Shown: in pieces, positions 54,476-64,000 of the stretch | Layout of the letters: the number at the start of each line of letters is the position of its first letter | Position numbering within the stretch: the stretch's first letter is position 1 | DNA from: Nothopassalora personata | Taxonomy: Eukaryota; Ascomycota; Dothideomycetes; Mycosphaerellales; Mycosphaerellaceae | Direction of reading: 5' to 3' | NCBI GenBank assembly: GCA_033816765.1 | Contig: CM066289.1 | Coordinates: forward strand, 1,426,001-1,490,000 | DNA: 64,000 nt | The notes under the pieces: generated by a model | Databases searched by the model: none | Told to the model about the DNA's origin: nothing | Seen by the model: the letters and a program-made list of their open reading frames with translations, nothing else | Position numbers and translations under genes: made by a program

Positions 54476-55032
54476 TTAGACCTGGCTCATAACCGGGCCT
54501 CCGCGACGGATGCCACCTCGTGGTGCACCTCCACCGCGCAGGGCCATACCAGTGATGAGAGCAGAGCCAACGAAGCATGCCCATCCGAACCAGAGGAAGG
54601 CGCAGCTTGCTTGTGCCTCTCGGCATGCGCTGTGCTGGTCGCTTGCGCCACGGATGACATGGTTCGAGGAGACGTAGTGCTGTGTCAGATGTCAGCATGT
54701 GAAACATGTCGTAAACTAAGACTAATTGAACGTACGTCGTTGTCGCAGCTGTGTACACCAAGCTCCGCAGCAAGGGCGACAGCACCACAGAACCAGAAGA
54801 TAACCAGGAGCAGATCGAGGACGAATGGCAGGAATGGCATCACGCTCCATGCTTCCTTGAAAGTCGCAGGGAGCAGGAAGAAGAGGCAGAGCATTGCGAG
54901 AGCGGCGCAGAACATCGTGTAGTTGTTGACGGATGAGTCGGCGCCCATCGCGATGGCGTTACCGATGATGGCCATGATCAGGAGGGCCATGAAGAACTGC
55001 AGCGCCCTAAGGGCGAGGTTGACGCTCTTCAT
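54476..55032 (-). CDS. nce102: MARVEL-domain membrane protein, Nce102-like
   Basis: Minus-strand exons 55032-54736 and 54679-54476 encode 166 residues. The 56-nt intron (GTACGT...CTGACATCTGACACAG) joins HSCDND to HYVSSNHVI. Four transmembrane helices form a MARVEL fold: ALRALQFFMALLIMAII (one), YTMFCAALAMLCLFFLL (two), FVLDLLLVIFWFCGAVAL (three) and AFLWFGWACFVGSALIT (four). CREAQAS before helix four and the Gly/Arg-rich tail ending RRGGPVMSQV are typical of the fungal Nce102 / FHN1 group. Nce102 sits in eisosome-associated plasma-membrane patches, senses sphingolipids and was first linked to non-classical export. It is the last intact gene before the repeat nest. Confidence 0.9.
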
Positions 55033-55370
55033 TGCGGCAGTGTTGGCGAGTGGTGCTGCTTAGGTGTGTGGTAGTGTTCGTGATCGAGGATCTCAAGTCG
55101 CAGGGAGAAAACCTTGGCGATGTAGAGGCTGGCAGTGTCGACTGTTGTGCTATGGCGTGTGAAATGAGAAGAGGGAGAGAAGGGAGCTGACTGCTGATAA
55201 CTTACAGCAGAGCAGCTTGTTGTGACGTAGGGCGAGCCCAGCCTAAACTTTAACATCCGTATGGCAGAAGTTAGGTGCGGGCGGTGTACGGTCGCACGCG
55301 CTGTACGCTTGCTTTATCTTGGCTTGTATTGTTTACAATAGTGCTGCTTGATAAGCACTCGATAGACTGT
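55033..55370. other. nce102 promoter up to repeat boundary
   Basis: About 340 bases. TATA-like and pyrimidine-rich sequence upstream of the gene; composition turns AT-rich with TpA excess at about 55370. Confidence 0.4.
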
Positions 55371-55959
55371 CTTGAGTTATATTATGCTTAATACTATTTT
55401 TTTCTTTTGAATATATAAATCTTACTATAAGGGGCGGGCTCCTGTTTCTTAGCATAGGCTACGCCTATACGTGCGGATTGTTGTCCGATACCTTTTCTTT
55501 AGATAGCGTTCGACTTCTACTTTCTTCTATATTGAACTTATTACTTACCTTATAGAACTTTAGTATATACGTTATTTACCCGTAATATTAAGTTCGATCT
55601 ATTCGAATTAGCTAGGTACCTACTATTAAAGAGACGGGATACGTAATAACGTCGCCGGGTAGCGAGAACCCTAGGACTAGTACCCCGAATAAAAACTTCT
55701 AGCTTATACTTTAGTAACTATACTAGCGATAGGAAGAGATATAAGCCGAGTTAATTATAACGCGCGCCGCTTTAAAAGAATCGGAAGACGCTCGACGTTA
55801 GTTAATACCTATAGTCTTACTACTAGTTTATAATAAGACGACTACTAGTAACCTAATAAGATAGTTACTATAGACGCTAAACGCCGCCGCGCCTACGTCG
55901 CGTACCGGAGAAGAACCGTCGGGTCCTAGAGGTTAGAACCTACCTTCCTAGGACGGTAA

Positions 55960-56720
55960 GGTAGAGATATTCCGCGATTACTTCTTAAGGTTAAAGAGCT
56001 CCTTTAGGGTACGATCCGCCTTAAAACCGACGCTCTCTAATAAATATTACTAGGATACGATTAATAATACCTTACTAGCGAGAGAGCGTACTAGGATACG
56101 GTACTTCTAGGATAAGGAAGACGGCGAACTTAGGAAGGACCCCGTTACTTTCTTTACGTAACTTAAGAAAGTCTTCGGTAATAGTAATAAGCGCGCTAAA
56201 GCTCTAGAGTAGCTTACTAAGATTAAATATACGAACGGTTAACCTTAGTACGATTACTAGATAAAATTCGACGGACTAGTATTAAGCGCTAGGGGAGAGA
56301 ACTAGAGCGACGACGCTAAGATTAGTTACTTACGTAATACCTTCTTAAACCCCGTTAGGATATATACGGTAGCTATACCGAAAAAGGAGGACTACTATAA
56401 GTTTACGGGTAAGGTCGAACGGATTATAACTAACCTCGAGGATATAGACTAGTTTAAAATAGCCTATAAGAAGTAGAAGGATAATAATAAGGACTCTAGT
56501 ACGACTACTATAGTTACTACCCCTTCTTTTATAAGACCTACCGGTACCTAGGTTAATACCGATAGTAATACTATTATAGTACTAACCTAGATAAGCGGAG
56601 GCTACTTTAGAAGTCGTAGAGACTGGAAGGATGATAAGGGGACTATAAGGACCGTAAGGCTATAAGGGGATATCGTAATATATAGTACGCCTACGATCTT
56701 CTAATCGTAGATAAACTAAA
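55960..56720 (+). mobile_element. Ty3/gypsy gag remnant
   Basis: The plus frame, ignoring TAG stops, reads like a gypsy capsid: DPVTFFT, LKKVFGNSNKRAKALE, then IKFDGLVLSARGEN, DDAKISYLRNTFLNP and KFTGKVERIITNLEDID. About a dozen TAG codons interrupt it. The strand is opposite to the gypsy pol fragment further right, so the two need not belong to one element. LTRs for this copy were not found. Confidence 0.65.
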
Positions 56721-57419
56721 GCTTACTTTCTTCTATAGACGCTATACGCGTCTCCTAGTATACGTATACGCGTTACGTACGGTATACTAAGCCGGGTATA
56801 GCCGTATTATATATAAGGGTTAGCTATAGGCTGCCCTTATAACTACCTCCCCTTCTAGGATAAGCTACCCTTAGCTCGCGGCTTTAGGAGGTTTCTATAT
56901 AAGTAATCTATATACTTCTCGTAGATTCCATTACTATATAACCCGCCTACGGGTCTCGTATATATCGTTATCGGGGTATAGCTAGGTAAAGTTATAGTTA
57001 CTAGGTTAACTAACTCGAGGGTTTAAGAAGTATACCCTCTCCCTCCTTTTCCTTCTTTTTTCTTATACTACGTTCTTATAGCGTACTATACCCGTACTAC
57101 TAGCAATCTACTAGCTCCTCGCTAGCGACTACTAAGCGACCCGCTAGTACTACTATAGCTTTAGACGAAGCTATCTAAGACTAGCTCCGCTAGGAGGCCC
57201 TTATAGGAGCCTTATTAGTACTACTAATACTATTACTAGTACTACTACTATAGATGTCTAGCGCGCTTAGCGCACTAGATACGCTAGCGAAGCGTAAGTT
57301 TAGCGTACTAGGGCCGTAGACCCCTAAGTTATTACTAGCTAGGCGCCTAGGTATAGATATTAAGATATATACACGGTACCTCCTATACTTCATAACTAGT
57401 AAGTATTCGCTACGCTCTT

Positions 57420-57710
57420 TACTTACGATACGCTTACTAATAGTATAGTAGACGAGTAGGATACGTATAATAGTATTACTACCGGCGAGTTACTTAAGAA
57501 GTATAGGCGCTATAGGGATAATAGACACCTCTACGTTAGTAATACTAGCGTCGCTATCGCGTAGCTAGTAGCTCGCCTACGCGCCGCTCGCGCCTAGCGT
57601 AATAAGCTCGCCTAGGAGCTTAGTAACCCTATTCCTAAATAAGAGTAGGATGCTCTAGACTAGTACTACGAGCTCTACGCCTAGCTAGGCGAGTAGATCC
57701 TAGAGGTAAG
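57420..57710 (+). mobile_element. RIP-mutated open frame of unknown type
   Basis: A plus frame with about a dozen stops, almost all TAG, otherwise reads as charged helix: ITTGELLKKYRRYRDNRHL, VARLRAARA, RNKLA, ELSNPIPK, YYELYA. It may continue right to about 58115 (REYNKEDNNEDNNE-like acidic end). Could be the tail of a gag or a transposase; no family recognised. Confidence 0.4.
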
Positions 57711-58271
57711 TACTACGCCTCGCTAGCGCTCTCTACGCTCGCCGTATACGGCGTACTATCGCTCCCTATATAAATCGGCTAACCTCCTCCTAGGCTAAGA
57801 GGCAGTTCTCTACCTATAAGAATAAGCATATAGGGGACACCCGCGTACGCTTTGCTAGCGCCTCTACTACTACTACCCCCTCCTCCGCCGCCGCTACTAC
57901 GTCCGTAGTTCTATAGTAAGAGTAGAATAGGGCCCTTAATAGGCTCTTCGAGCTCGGCCGTGCTGTAAGTAACATACGTGTTATATACGTGTCCTATACT
58001 AACCGTAGTTATAGTTCCTATAGGCTAGAAACATCGATACTACTACGGCCGATAGGGCCTTCTTACTACTAGCTCTACGGGGCGAGTATAATAAGGAGGA
58101 TAATAACGAGGATAATAACGAGTAATCGCGCGCTCCGCGTATATTAGCTACCTACTACACGCCTGTCTCCTATCTACGTAGCGCCGTAGCGCGCCCTATA
58201 AAAGTTTATTTTTAAAATAAATACTCTTCTCTCTACTCCTCTCTCTCCTTACCTTCCTCTCTAATGTTATT

Positions 58272-58766
58272 ACTATTGGGGGTGTTCGCTCGACTAAGTA
58301 AGCGAGCCTTTTAGTCCGATAGAAGACACTATAGGTTAGTGTCTTCTATACTAGTTATAGCTAAGTTTACTATCGGGGGTAGAGGTCCTTATATCTAGCT
58401 ACCGGAGGGTTAGGGCCTAAATGTATAACCTATATCCTCATTTTAGCGCCTTATACGGCCTTCGTAGGTACCTTATATTTAACTACTATACGCGTAGCCT
58501 TCGCGGATCCTTCCGCCGGCTTATACCGTCTTCGCTAACGCCTTATATTCGGCTACTATACGCGTAGTATTCGCGAGTTCTTATACTAGCTCCTAGCTGT
58601 TATACTCTTCTAGCTAGCCCTTCTATCGCACTAGGTACTATACTTTACCCTTATACTTACGCTTTCCTAGTACTACCTCTACTTTATATTCCCCGTCCTT
58701 ATTAGCGAGGGCTATAGTACCTCTATCCTTCTCGCTACCCGCGTACGGCTCGAGGAGGGATATATA
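58272..58766 (-). mobile_element. Gypsy 3' part with chromodomain remnant
   Basis: On the minus strand about 58700-58560 reads as a chromodomain: VVLGKRKYKGKV then YLV-x-WKG, LEEYNSWELV and ANTTRIVAEYKA, just after YISLLEPYAGS, which ends the integrase. This is the C-terminal targeting module of chromovirus gypsy elements. The G-rich turn at 58278-58283 and a GTGTTCGCTCG sequence may mark the element end. TAG interruptions throughout. Confidence 0.7.
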
Positions 58767-58771
58767 GAATA
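58767..58771 (+). repeat. Target-site duplication, left copy (GAATA)
   Basis: GAATA directly left of the solo LTR, repeated exactly at 59019-59023. Five bases is the usual duplication for LTR elements. Confidence 0.85.
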
Positions 58772-59018
58772 TGTTAAGTTAAGACCTAATAGGATACGTA
58801 GTTGGTAGCGGAGTGGAGTAAGAGATTAATCTTCAACTAGCTAATAGCCACAGGGTATGCAGCAATATATTAGGAACCAATGTGTTAATTGTGTTAGATG
58901 TCTATCTAAGCTAAAGGGGAGAGAAGGTGTCTTCCGATAAGCTAAGTCATCGTAGATGCCTTAGGCTATTAGATTATAACCTAACTGTTAGCTCCCCTTG
59001 AGATGCTACATCTTAATA
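58772..59018 (-). mobile_element. Solo LTR, copia family of the adjacent element, inverted
   Basis: 247 bases that are the near-perfect reverse complement of 60698-60944. In element orientation it runs from TATTAAGATG (original TGTTAAGATG) to CTTAACTTAACA. It is flanked by the GAATA duplication and interrupts the gypsy reading frame between the integrase C-terminus and the chromodomain. No internal sequence remains, so it arose by recombination between two LTRs. Confidence 0.88.
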
Positions 59019-59023
59019 GAATA

Positions 59024-60000
59024 CATAATAAATTCTTAAGTCGGCTAGTAGTACTAGGCGGTACGCCTACGAACCGATAGCGTCGATAATACGGTACGGT
59101 CTAATAAACTTCGGACCTATCTTCTTCTTCGGTAATACTAACCTTAGGTTCTTCGTAGATAATAAGACTATGTCGCCTACGCGATAGCTCTTAGCCTTAT
59201 AAGTCTTATTATAGTAGCGAGTCTAATCGGCTACTACGATTTCCTAACGCTTCGTAAGCGTAGCGCGTATCTCTCGTATACGGTTAACTAAGTCTACCGC
59301 TACTAGTATCTCCCCTTCCCGGATCTTGCCTCGAGATCCTATAGGTATTAGGGCAATCTTAGGTCTCTAACTATACGCTATCTCGAATAGGCTTATACGT
59401 AGCGTAGGGTAGACGCTATTATTATATACGAATTTAGCAACAGCTAGCTACTTAGCCTACTCTATCTAGTTCTCGCTATAGTAATAACGAAGGTACTATT
59501 CTAAGGTTTAGTTTACCCTCTTAGTCTAACCGTTAGTCTAAGGGTAGAAAGCTATAGATAGCTTACGCTTTACCTACGCCTCGAAGTAGAAGTTACTCTA
59601 GAACTTACTCGTAAACACTAACCCGCGGTTACTTACTATGCCCGCTAGTATACTATAATGCCGTACGACTTCGTCTCGTAAGATCCTCGTAAGCTTCGCC
59701 GCTATATATATCTTAGTCGTAGGAATACACAAGTTTATTTTAGAGTAGCGGTCGACGATTACTAGGATCGCATTATATACGCATTCTCCTCGCTTACTTA
59801 GCGGTAGGTCCGTAATAAAATCTATAGTAATTTCCTACTATAGACCGTCTAGCCTAGGTAGTAGCCGTAGCTCGCCGTAGGGTCGATAGCGCCTCGCCTT
59901 TGAGGTCTAATAAGCCCTATAGTTTCTAACATACTCCCTTACTTCCTTACTAAGTAATTCCTACTAGTAATAACGTCGTAGTAGCTCTTTAGTCTTTACC
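59024..60000 (-). mobile_element. Gypsy integrase remnant
   Basis: Minus strand. The core starts with EITIDFITDLPLSKYKG (about 59840) and VIVDRYTK, continues to NRGLVFTSKF, FYP-x-TNG and FVYNNSVY (about 59600-59420), and ends with KSYRVGDIVLLSTKNLRL, KKIGPKFIRPYRIIDAIG (about 59190-59070). This is the D-D-E core plus GPY/F module of a gypsy integrase. Stops are nearly all TAG. Confidence 0.78.
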
Positions 60001-60439
60001 TTACTAAAGTGCCCTACTAGTAGGTCGTTATAATATACATAGAGTAGCTATGCTCTTACTACATAGTCTTCGGGTACTATAATCGCGTTCCCGCGATAGA
60101 CTAACCCGTCTTTTACATACTAGTCCTTAGCGTCCCCTTCGCTAGGCGCCTACGATAAGTATACGACGTACCTATCGTCTCTCCCCTACACGATTTTTAC
60201 TAGTAGTGTAAGCAGTTTACCTAGGCCGCCCTACATTATTATAGCATATACTCTTACTAGTAGCGATTGGGTCCCCTACGGCTCGTAGGCTCCTACTACT
60301 ATTATCGTCGCCTTATCCTATATCTTCTCGTAGGTAGCGGTTACGCGCCTTACTATAGGCTCGTCCTCTCTTAATAGGGATTCCTTCTAGAAAGATAGCT
60401 TACTTTATAGCGTAGGAAGCAAGTTCGACGTCTACTACG

Positions 60440-60697
60440 CTACGCGTACGTAGTTACTACGTCGCAATAGCGTATCGGCTAGGTTACTCTTCCCCGACCT
60501 ATGCTCTACTACGAAGTCGAAAGATTATAGAAACGTCGCCTATCGAGCTTACCTCCCGTTTAGCTACTTTACTATTATAAAACCCTATAGGTTCGTATAG
60601 TCGACTAGTACCTAAACCGTATACGATGCGCCTTCGAGGTACGGTCGCTAATACTTAAATGCCTCTACTACTACTAGTAGCTCTTAGTTATAGGTCT
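60440..60697 (-). mobile_element. Gypsy RNase H remnant, truncated by copia insertion
   Basis: Minus strand reads ELLVVVEAFK, RPYLEGASYTVQVLVDYTN, then SFDFVVEHRSGKSNLADTL, the RNase H signature that precedes the integrase. Its upstream side is cut at 60697 by the copia LTR; reverse transcriptase should lie right of the copia element, outside the window. Confidence 0.78.
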
Positions 60698-60944
60698 TGT
60701 TAAGATGTAGCATCTTAAGGGGAGCTAATAGTTAGGTTGTGATCTAATAGCCTAAGGCATCCACGATAACTTAGCTTATCGGAAGATACCTTCTCTCCCC
60801 TTTAGCTTAGATAGACATCTAACACAATTAACACATTGGTTCCTAATATATTGCTACATGCCCTGTGGCTATTAGCTAGTTAAAGATTAATCTCTTACTC
60901 TACTCCGCTGCTAACTACGTATCCTATTAGGTCTTAACTTAATA
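60698..60944 (+). mobile_element. 5' LTR of a copia element
   Basis: 247 bases, starting TGTTAAGATG and ending CTTAACTTAATA (original end probably CA, changed by CpA to TpA). Near-identical inverted copy at 58772-59018. Directly followed by GGTTATAAGCCCGGG, a likely tRNA primer-binding site. Confidence 0.85.
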
Positions 60945-63900
60945 GGTTATAAGCCCGGGTTTATGTAGGAGTAAGAGCAACCTATATTAGTACAGGTTAC
61001 TTGTATCCCTTGCTATTATAGTAGAAAACATCTAGGAAGCAGAAGTCTACCCTATCTATCCTATTAAGGAGCTTGGTTTAATACTAAGTAATAGGTAATC
61101 TAGAAAAGGACTCTATACGGCTTACTATAAGCTAATACCTTAAAGACACTCTATAGGTAGAACTGTATCGAGATACTATTAAGAAGGACTTTAAGTAAGT
61201 TATTTAGAACTCTGCTAGGAGAGACAGACCTGTGTCCTAGCTCCGAGACTACACCGCTCTTTCTTTACCCTACTAAGTAGGCCTTAGTATCTACACCTAC
61301 GAACCTTACTATTCTACACTAAAAGCCTTAGCAGGACCTAAGCCACGACCTTGAAGCGTATACACCTTGTTTCATTACATTTAATTTATTATAGATTTAT
61401 ACTAAGAGAAAGGAGAAGAGAAGGGAACTAAAATCCTAATTCTTAGGAGAGACAACTAGAAGAGATAGTTCAACCTTTAGAGATATAAGATAGAGAGCCA
61501 GTTAGCATTCTTTACAATTAATGACCTGTTAGAAGTGTCATTTAACAACATTAAGGGCAAGAACCTAAAACTCTAGGAAGAGACTAAGATTAAAGAGATT
61601 CTTAATACACTAATATAGACAAAACAAAATGCAGCTTGCTGCTTTAGTATCCTAAGTAGAATTATAGAAGAAGATAAATTTAAGCTTAAGGGCTCTTACG
61701 AATCTAGAAAAGCTACTAAGATATAGGTACATCTCTAGAACAAGTATAGCTAGGTGTTACTAACCTATGTACATAAGCTCACAAAACAGTTTATAAACTT
61801 TAAGATAAGTAAAGAGTTCACTATTAGATCTGCATAGGCACACCTAGTATCTCTCAGAAGGAGGATTGCTAATATTAACCTAGAGGGCTAGCACTATAGG
61901 AAAGCTAATATAAGAATAACCTAGCTTTTGAGCTTACTACCACCTAACTACTATATAGCTAGGGATACCATCATAGCTTAGCCAAAGATAGATTATAAAA
62001 GGACCTTAAAGATCCTTAAGGCTTAAGAGGCTAGATTGAATCCCTCTAAGGCTAAGTATAGTATAGCAGCCACCTAGGTTAGGCCCTTAGGTTAGGCAAG
62101 ATTACTTTCCTACCTTCTCTATAAGAAGGACTATCTTATTAAGGACTGCCCTAGTCTCTCTAAGGCAAAGAAGGTCCTTAGATCTTATTCCTAAGCACTA
62201 TCCTCCTAGAATGTAACATATATTAAGAAGAGAAGATCTCTACTACTATCTTTAAGAAGAACACTAAGAGAGAAGTCCTCTATGGAGGAACTTAAGAAAA
62301 TAGTAAAGAAACTTAGCTCTAACATACTATTACTCTAGAAGAACTAGGCCTAGTCTCCTTCCTCTAAAATAAGGAAGACTAGGAAAGGTTTCTCTACCTA
62401 AGAGCCACCTAACTTATGCAACTTATCCTAGAAGACAATGTCTAACGATAATAAGTATAATAAAGTGGCTTACTTAACTGCAGAAGTCTAAGGCAAGTTC
62501 CCCTTATTAGAGTAGTTACTTAATTCTTATGCTTCATCCTATATAACTAACTAGAACTACCTCTTTAGATCTATAACTCCCTTAATAAAGAAGAAATAGA
62601 TTAAAGTAGGAGGTAGGCATTTGTTAGCCACTTATATTAGGACTATAGAGATAAGTAGGAGATCTAGTAGGAAAGTTGTTTTAGAAGATGTTCTACTTAT
62701 ACCTAAGCTAGGGGTAAACCTAGTTTCTTAGAACTAGTTTAGCAAGCAGTTTAGTGTCTAACCTCCTTTATTTTCTCTTATATCCCCCTCTAGCTAAACT
62801 GTTATCTAGATAAGGCTTCTTAGGGAGGTTCCATTTATTAATGAGATTTCTCCTCTACTATAAGAAAGGGCACATTACTTATTATGTGCACTACTAATAG
62901 AGAATGCCTTTGTAACTGCTAAATTAGAGACTAACCTAAAACAGTAGGAGCTTTAGTATAGAAGATTTGTACACTTTAGGAAGAACTTGCTCTAGAATCT
63001 TTATAAGGTAACAGACTTAAAAGAACCTATTCCTATTCCTAGGGATAGCTTCTACTAGTGTAGAGTGTGTTTAATAGCAAAGATGAAGAAGTATAAAGGC
63101 AAAGTTACTAAGAGAAGACCTAAAAGACTTGCCCTTGTATCTATTAACATATATAGTCCACTGCTAACATTAAGGCTAGGGTTTAAATACTAGCTTATGA
63201 TTGTTAATAACTTCTCTAGAAAAAAGTGGACCTATCCTCTTAAGAAAAGAGAAGATGCTCTAGTTACTCTCTAGAACTAGAAGATTAAGGCAGAGAGGAA
63301 ATCATTAGCATAGTTAAAAGCAGTTAGGCTTAACAATATAAGGGAACTTATTGCATTAGTTAAGCAGTAGGAGAAGGATTTAGGAATTGGGCTAGAGCAT
63401 ACTAAGGCATACAACTCGCTCCAAAATGGACTAGTTAAAAGATTAATACAAACCTTAGAAGACTCTATAAGGGCAATGCTTAAAGAGGCTAAGATACTAA
63501 TTGAATTCTAGCCTAAAGCACTAGAAGCCTAAACCTACATAAGGAACAAACTACTAAATGGTCTAGACTATAATAGGTTCAAGGTTTCACTAGATAAAGC
63601 CTTTAATAGTATTAAGCCAACTATTAACCATTTAAAGGTTTAGGGATACAAAGCTATTGTCTATATAGACACAAGATCCTAGCCTTAATAGGCAAGAAGT
63701 AATAAACTAATAAACAGAGGCAAAGAAGCAGTGTTTGTTAGATACGTTAAAAACATAGCTAAGGCCTAGCTCTTTTAGGAACTAGACATAAAAGCTGTAA
63801 AACAACACATATATATAGACTTCTTTAAGGACTAACCTAGAGGTAATATAGATCTTAATGTTACAAAATTGAATCTATTAAGCAATGCACCAGCTAGGAG

Positions 63901-64000
63901 ACCCTTAGGGAGGCTAAGGAAGGACATATCCTTAGAGCAACCTGTTCACCATTCAATTATTTAGTAGAGCAGCCTAGTAATAGCCTAGCTAAGAAAGCTG
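60945..64000 (+). mobile_element. Copia (Ty1-type) internal region, RIP-mutated, leaves window
   Basis: Plus frame with TAG stops. A gag with a decayed zinc knuckle (KKDYLIKDCPSLSKAKK, about 62130) is followed by a protease region (LLNSYASSYIT, about 62520, first Asp apparently changed to Asn), GAG-pre-integrase (VHFRKNLL ... CLIAKMKKYKGKV, about 62970-63100) and integrase core (INIYSPLLTLRLGFKY, VNNFSRKKWTYPLKK, LGIGLEHTKAYNSLQNGLV, RAMLKEAKI, TYIRNKLLNG). The integrase-before-RT order is diagnostic of copia. Reverse transcriptase and the 3' LTR should lie to the right. Confidence 0.82.

Larger units (their letters stand above)
55371..64000. mobile_element. Nest of RIP-degraded LTR retrotransposons
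   Basis: From about 55370 to the window end the sequence is TpA-rich and CpA-poor, with no intact gene. Retroelement protein traces can be followed on both strands. The interruptions are overwhelmingly TAG, as expected from CAG to TAG (CpA to TpA), with some TAA. Frames are otherwise mostly kept, so point mutation and not indels did the damage. Parts are given as separate entries. The nest holds at least a gypsy gag (plus), a chromodomain gypsy pol (minus), one solo LTR and one copia element (plus) leaving the window. Confidence 0.9.

Noticed and set aside
1..64000. CRISPR array, operons, ribosome binding sites, riboswitches
   Set aside because: Intron-bearing fungal nuclear DNA; no spaced direct-repeat array or bacterial signals seen.

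Overview
The window is nuclear DNA of a filamentous ascomycete. Most genes carry zero to two introns of 45-60 nt, with GTRNGT donors, CTRAC/CTGAC branch sites and YAG acceptors. The gene set is fungal: Iec3, Nop13, Nce102/MARVEL, a SUR7-like protein, Zn2Cys6 and Sulfotransfer_4 families. The AT-rich islands are saturated with TpA and TAG stops, the mark of repeat-induced point mutation (RIP). A Dothideomycete (Mycosphaerellales-like) fits best, but that is inference from gene flavour and not a proven assignment. No rRNA, tRNA or CRISPR was seen.

Layout. 1-9.8 kb: a secreted feruloyl-esterase-like CE1 gene cut by the window edge, mitochondrial 1-Cys peroxiredoxin, a decayed Zn2Cys6 transcription factor with several in-frame stops, ribosomal protein eL15 and a long HECT E3 ligase (Hul4-like). 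10.9-21.4 kb: a sulfur-flavoured block with one PAPS-type sulfotransferase-fold gene, two membrane-anchored arylsulfotransferase (ASST-type) genes in convergent orientation, and an MFS transporter plus a possible small charged protein between them. 23.6-32.5 kb: phosphoketolase, a membrane RING protein with a probable GC-AG intron, a two-repeat Myb/SANT-like protein lying in frame just behind the INO80 subunit Iec3, and Nop13 divergent from Iec3. 33.7-34.5 kb: a small AT-rich RIP island. 34.8-42.7 kb: a doubtful ORF, a secreted acidic protein with GYD repeats, a GH79 glycosidase divergent from a SUR7-like membrane protein, a frameshifted ORF and an unnamed fungal protein. 44.1-55.0 kb: a 1496-residue acidic disordered protein with a 267-bp tandem duplication, a 1248-residue sterol-glucosyltransferase-like GT and an Nce102-type MARVEL protein.

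55.4-64.0 kb is a nest of RIP-degraded LTR retrotransposons. It holds a gypsy gag on the plus strand and a chromodomain gypsy pol on the minus strand. The pol is split by a 247-bp solo LTR with a perfect GAATA target duplication. It is cut off by a copia element (5' LTR of the same family, also 247 bp, in opposite orientation) that runs out of the window.

Functionally the left 55 kb mixes housekeeping genes with secreted or cell-surface genes (esterase, GH79, GYD-repeat protein, SUR7, MARVEL, ASST pair). The least explained parts are the sulfotransferase block, the GYD-repeat secreted protein, the giant acidic protein and the freshly broken regulator.
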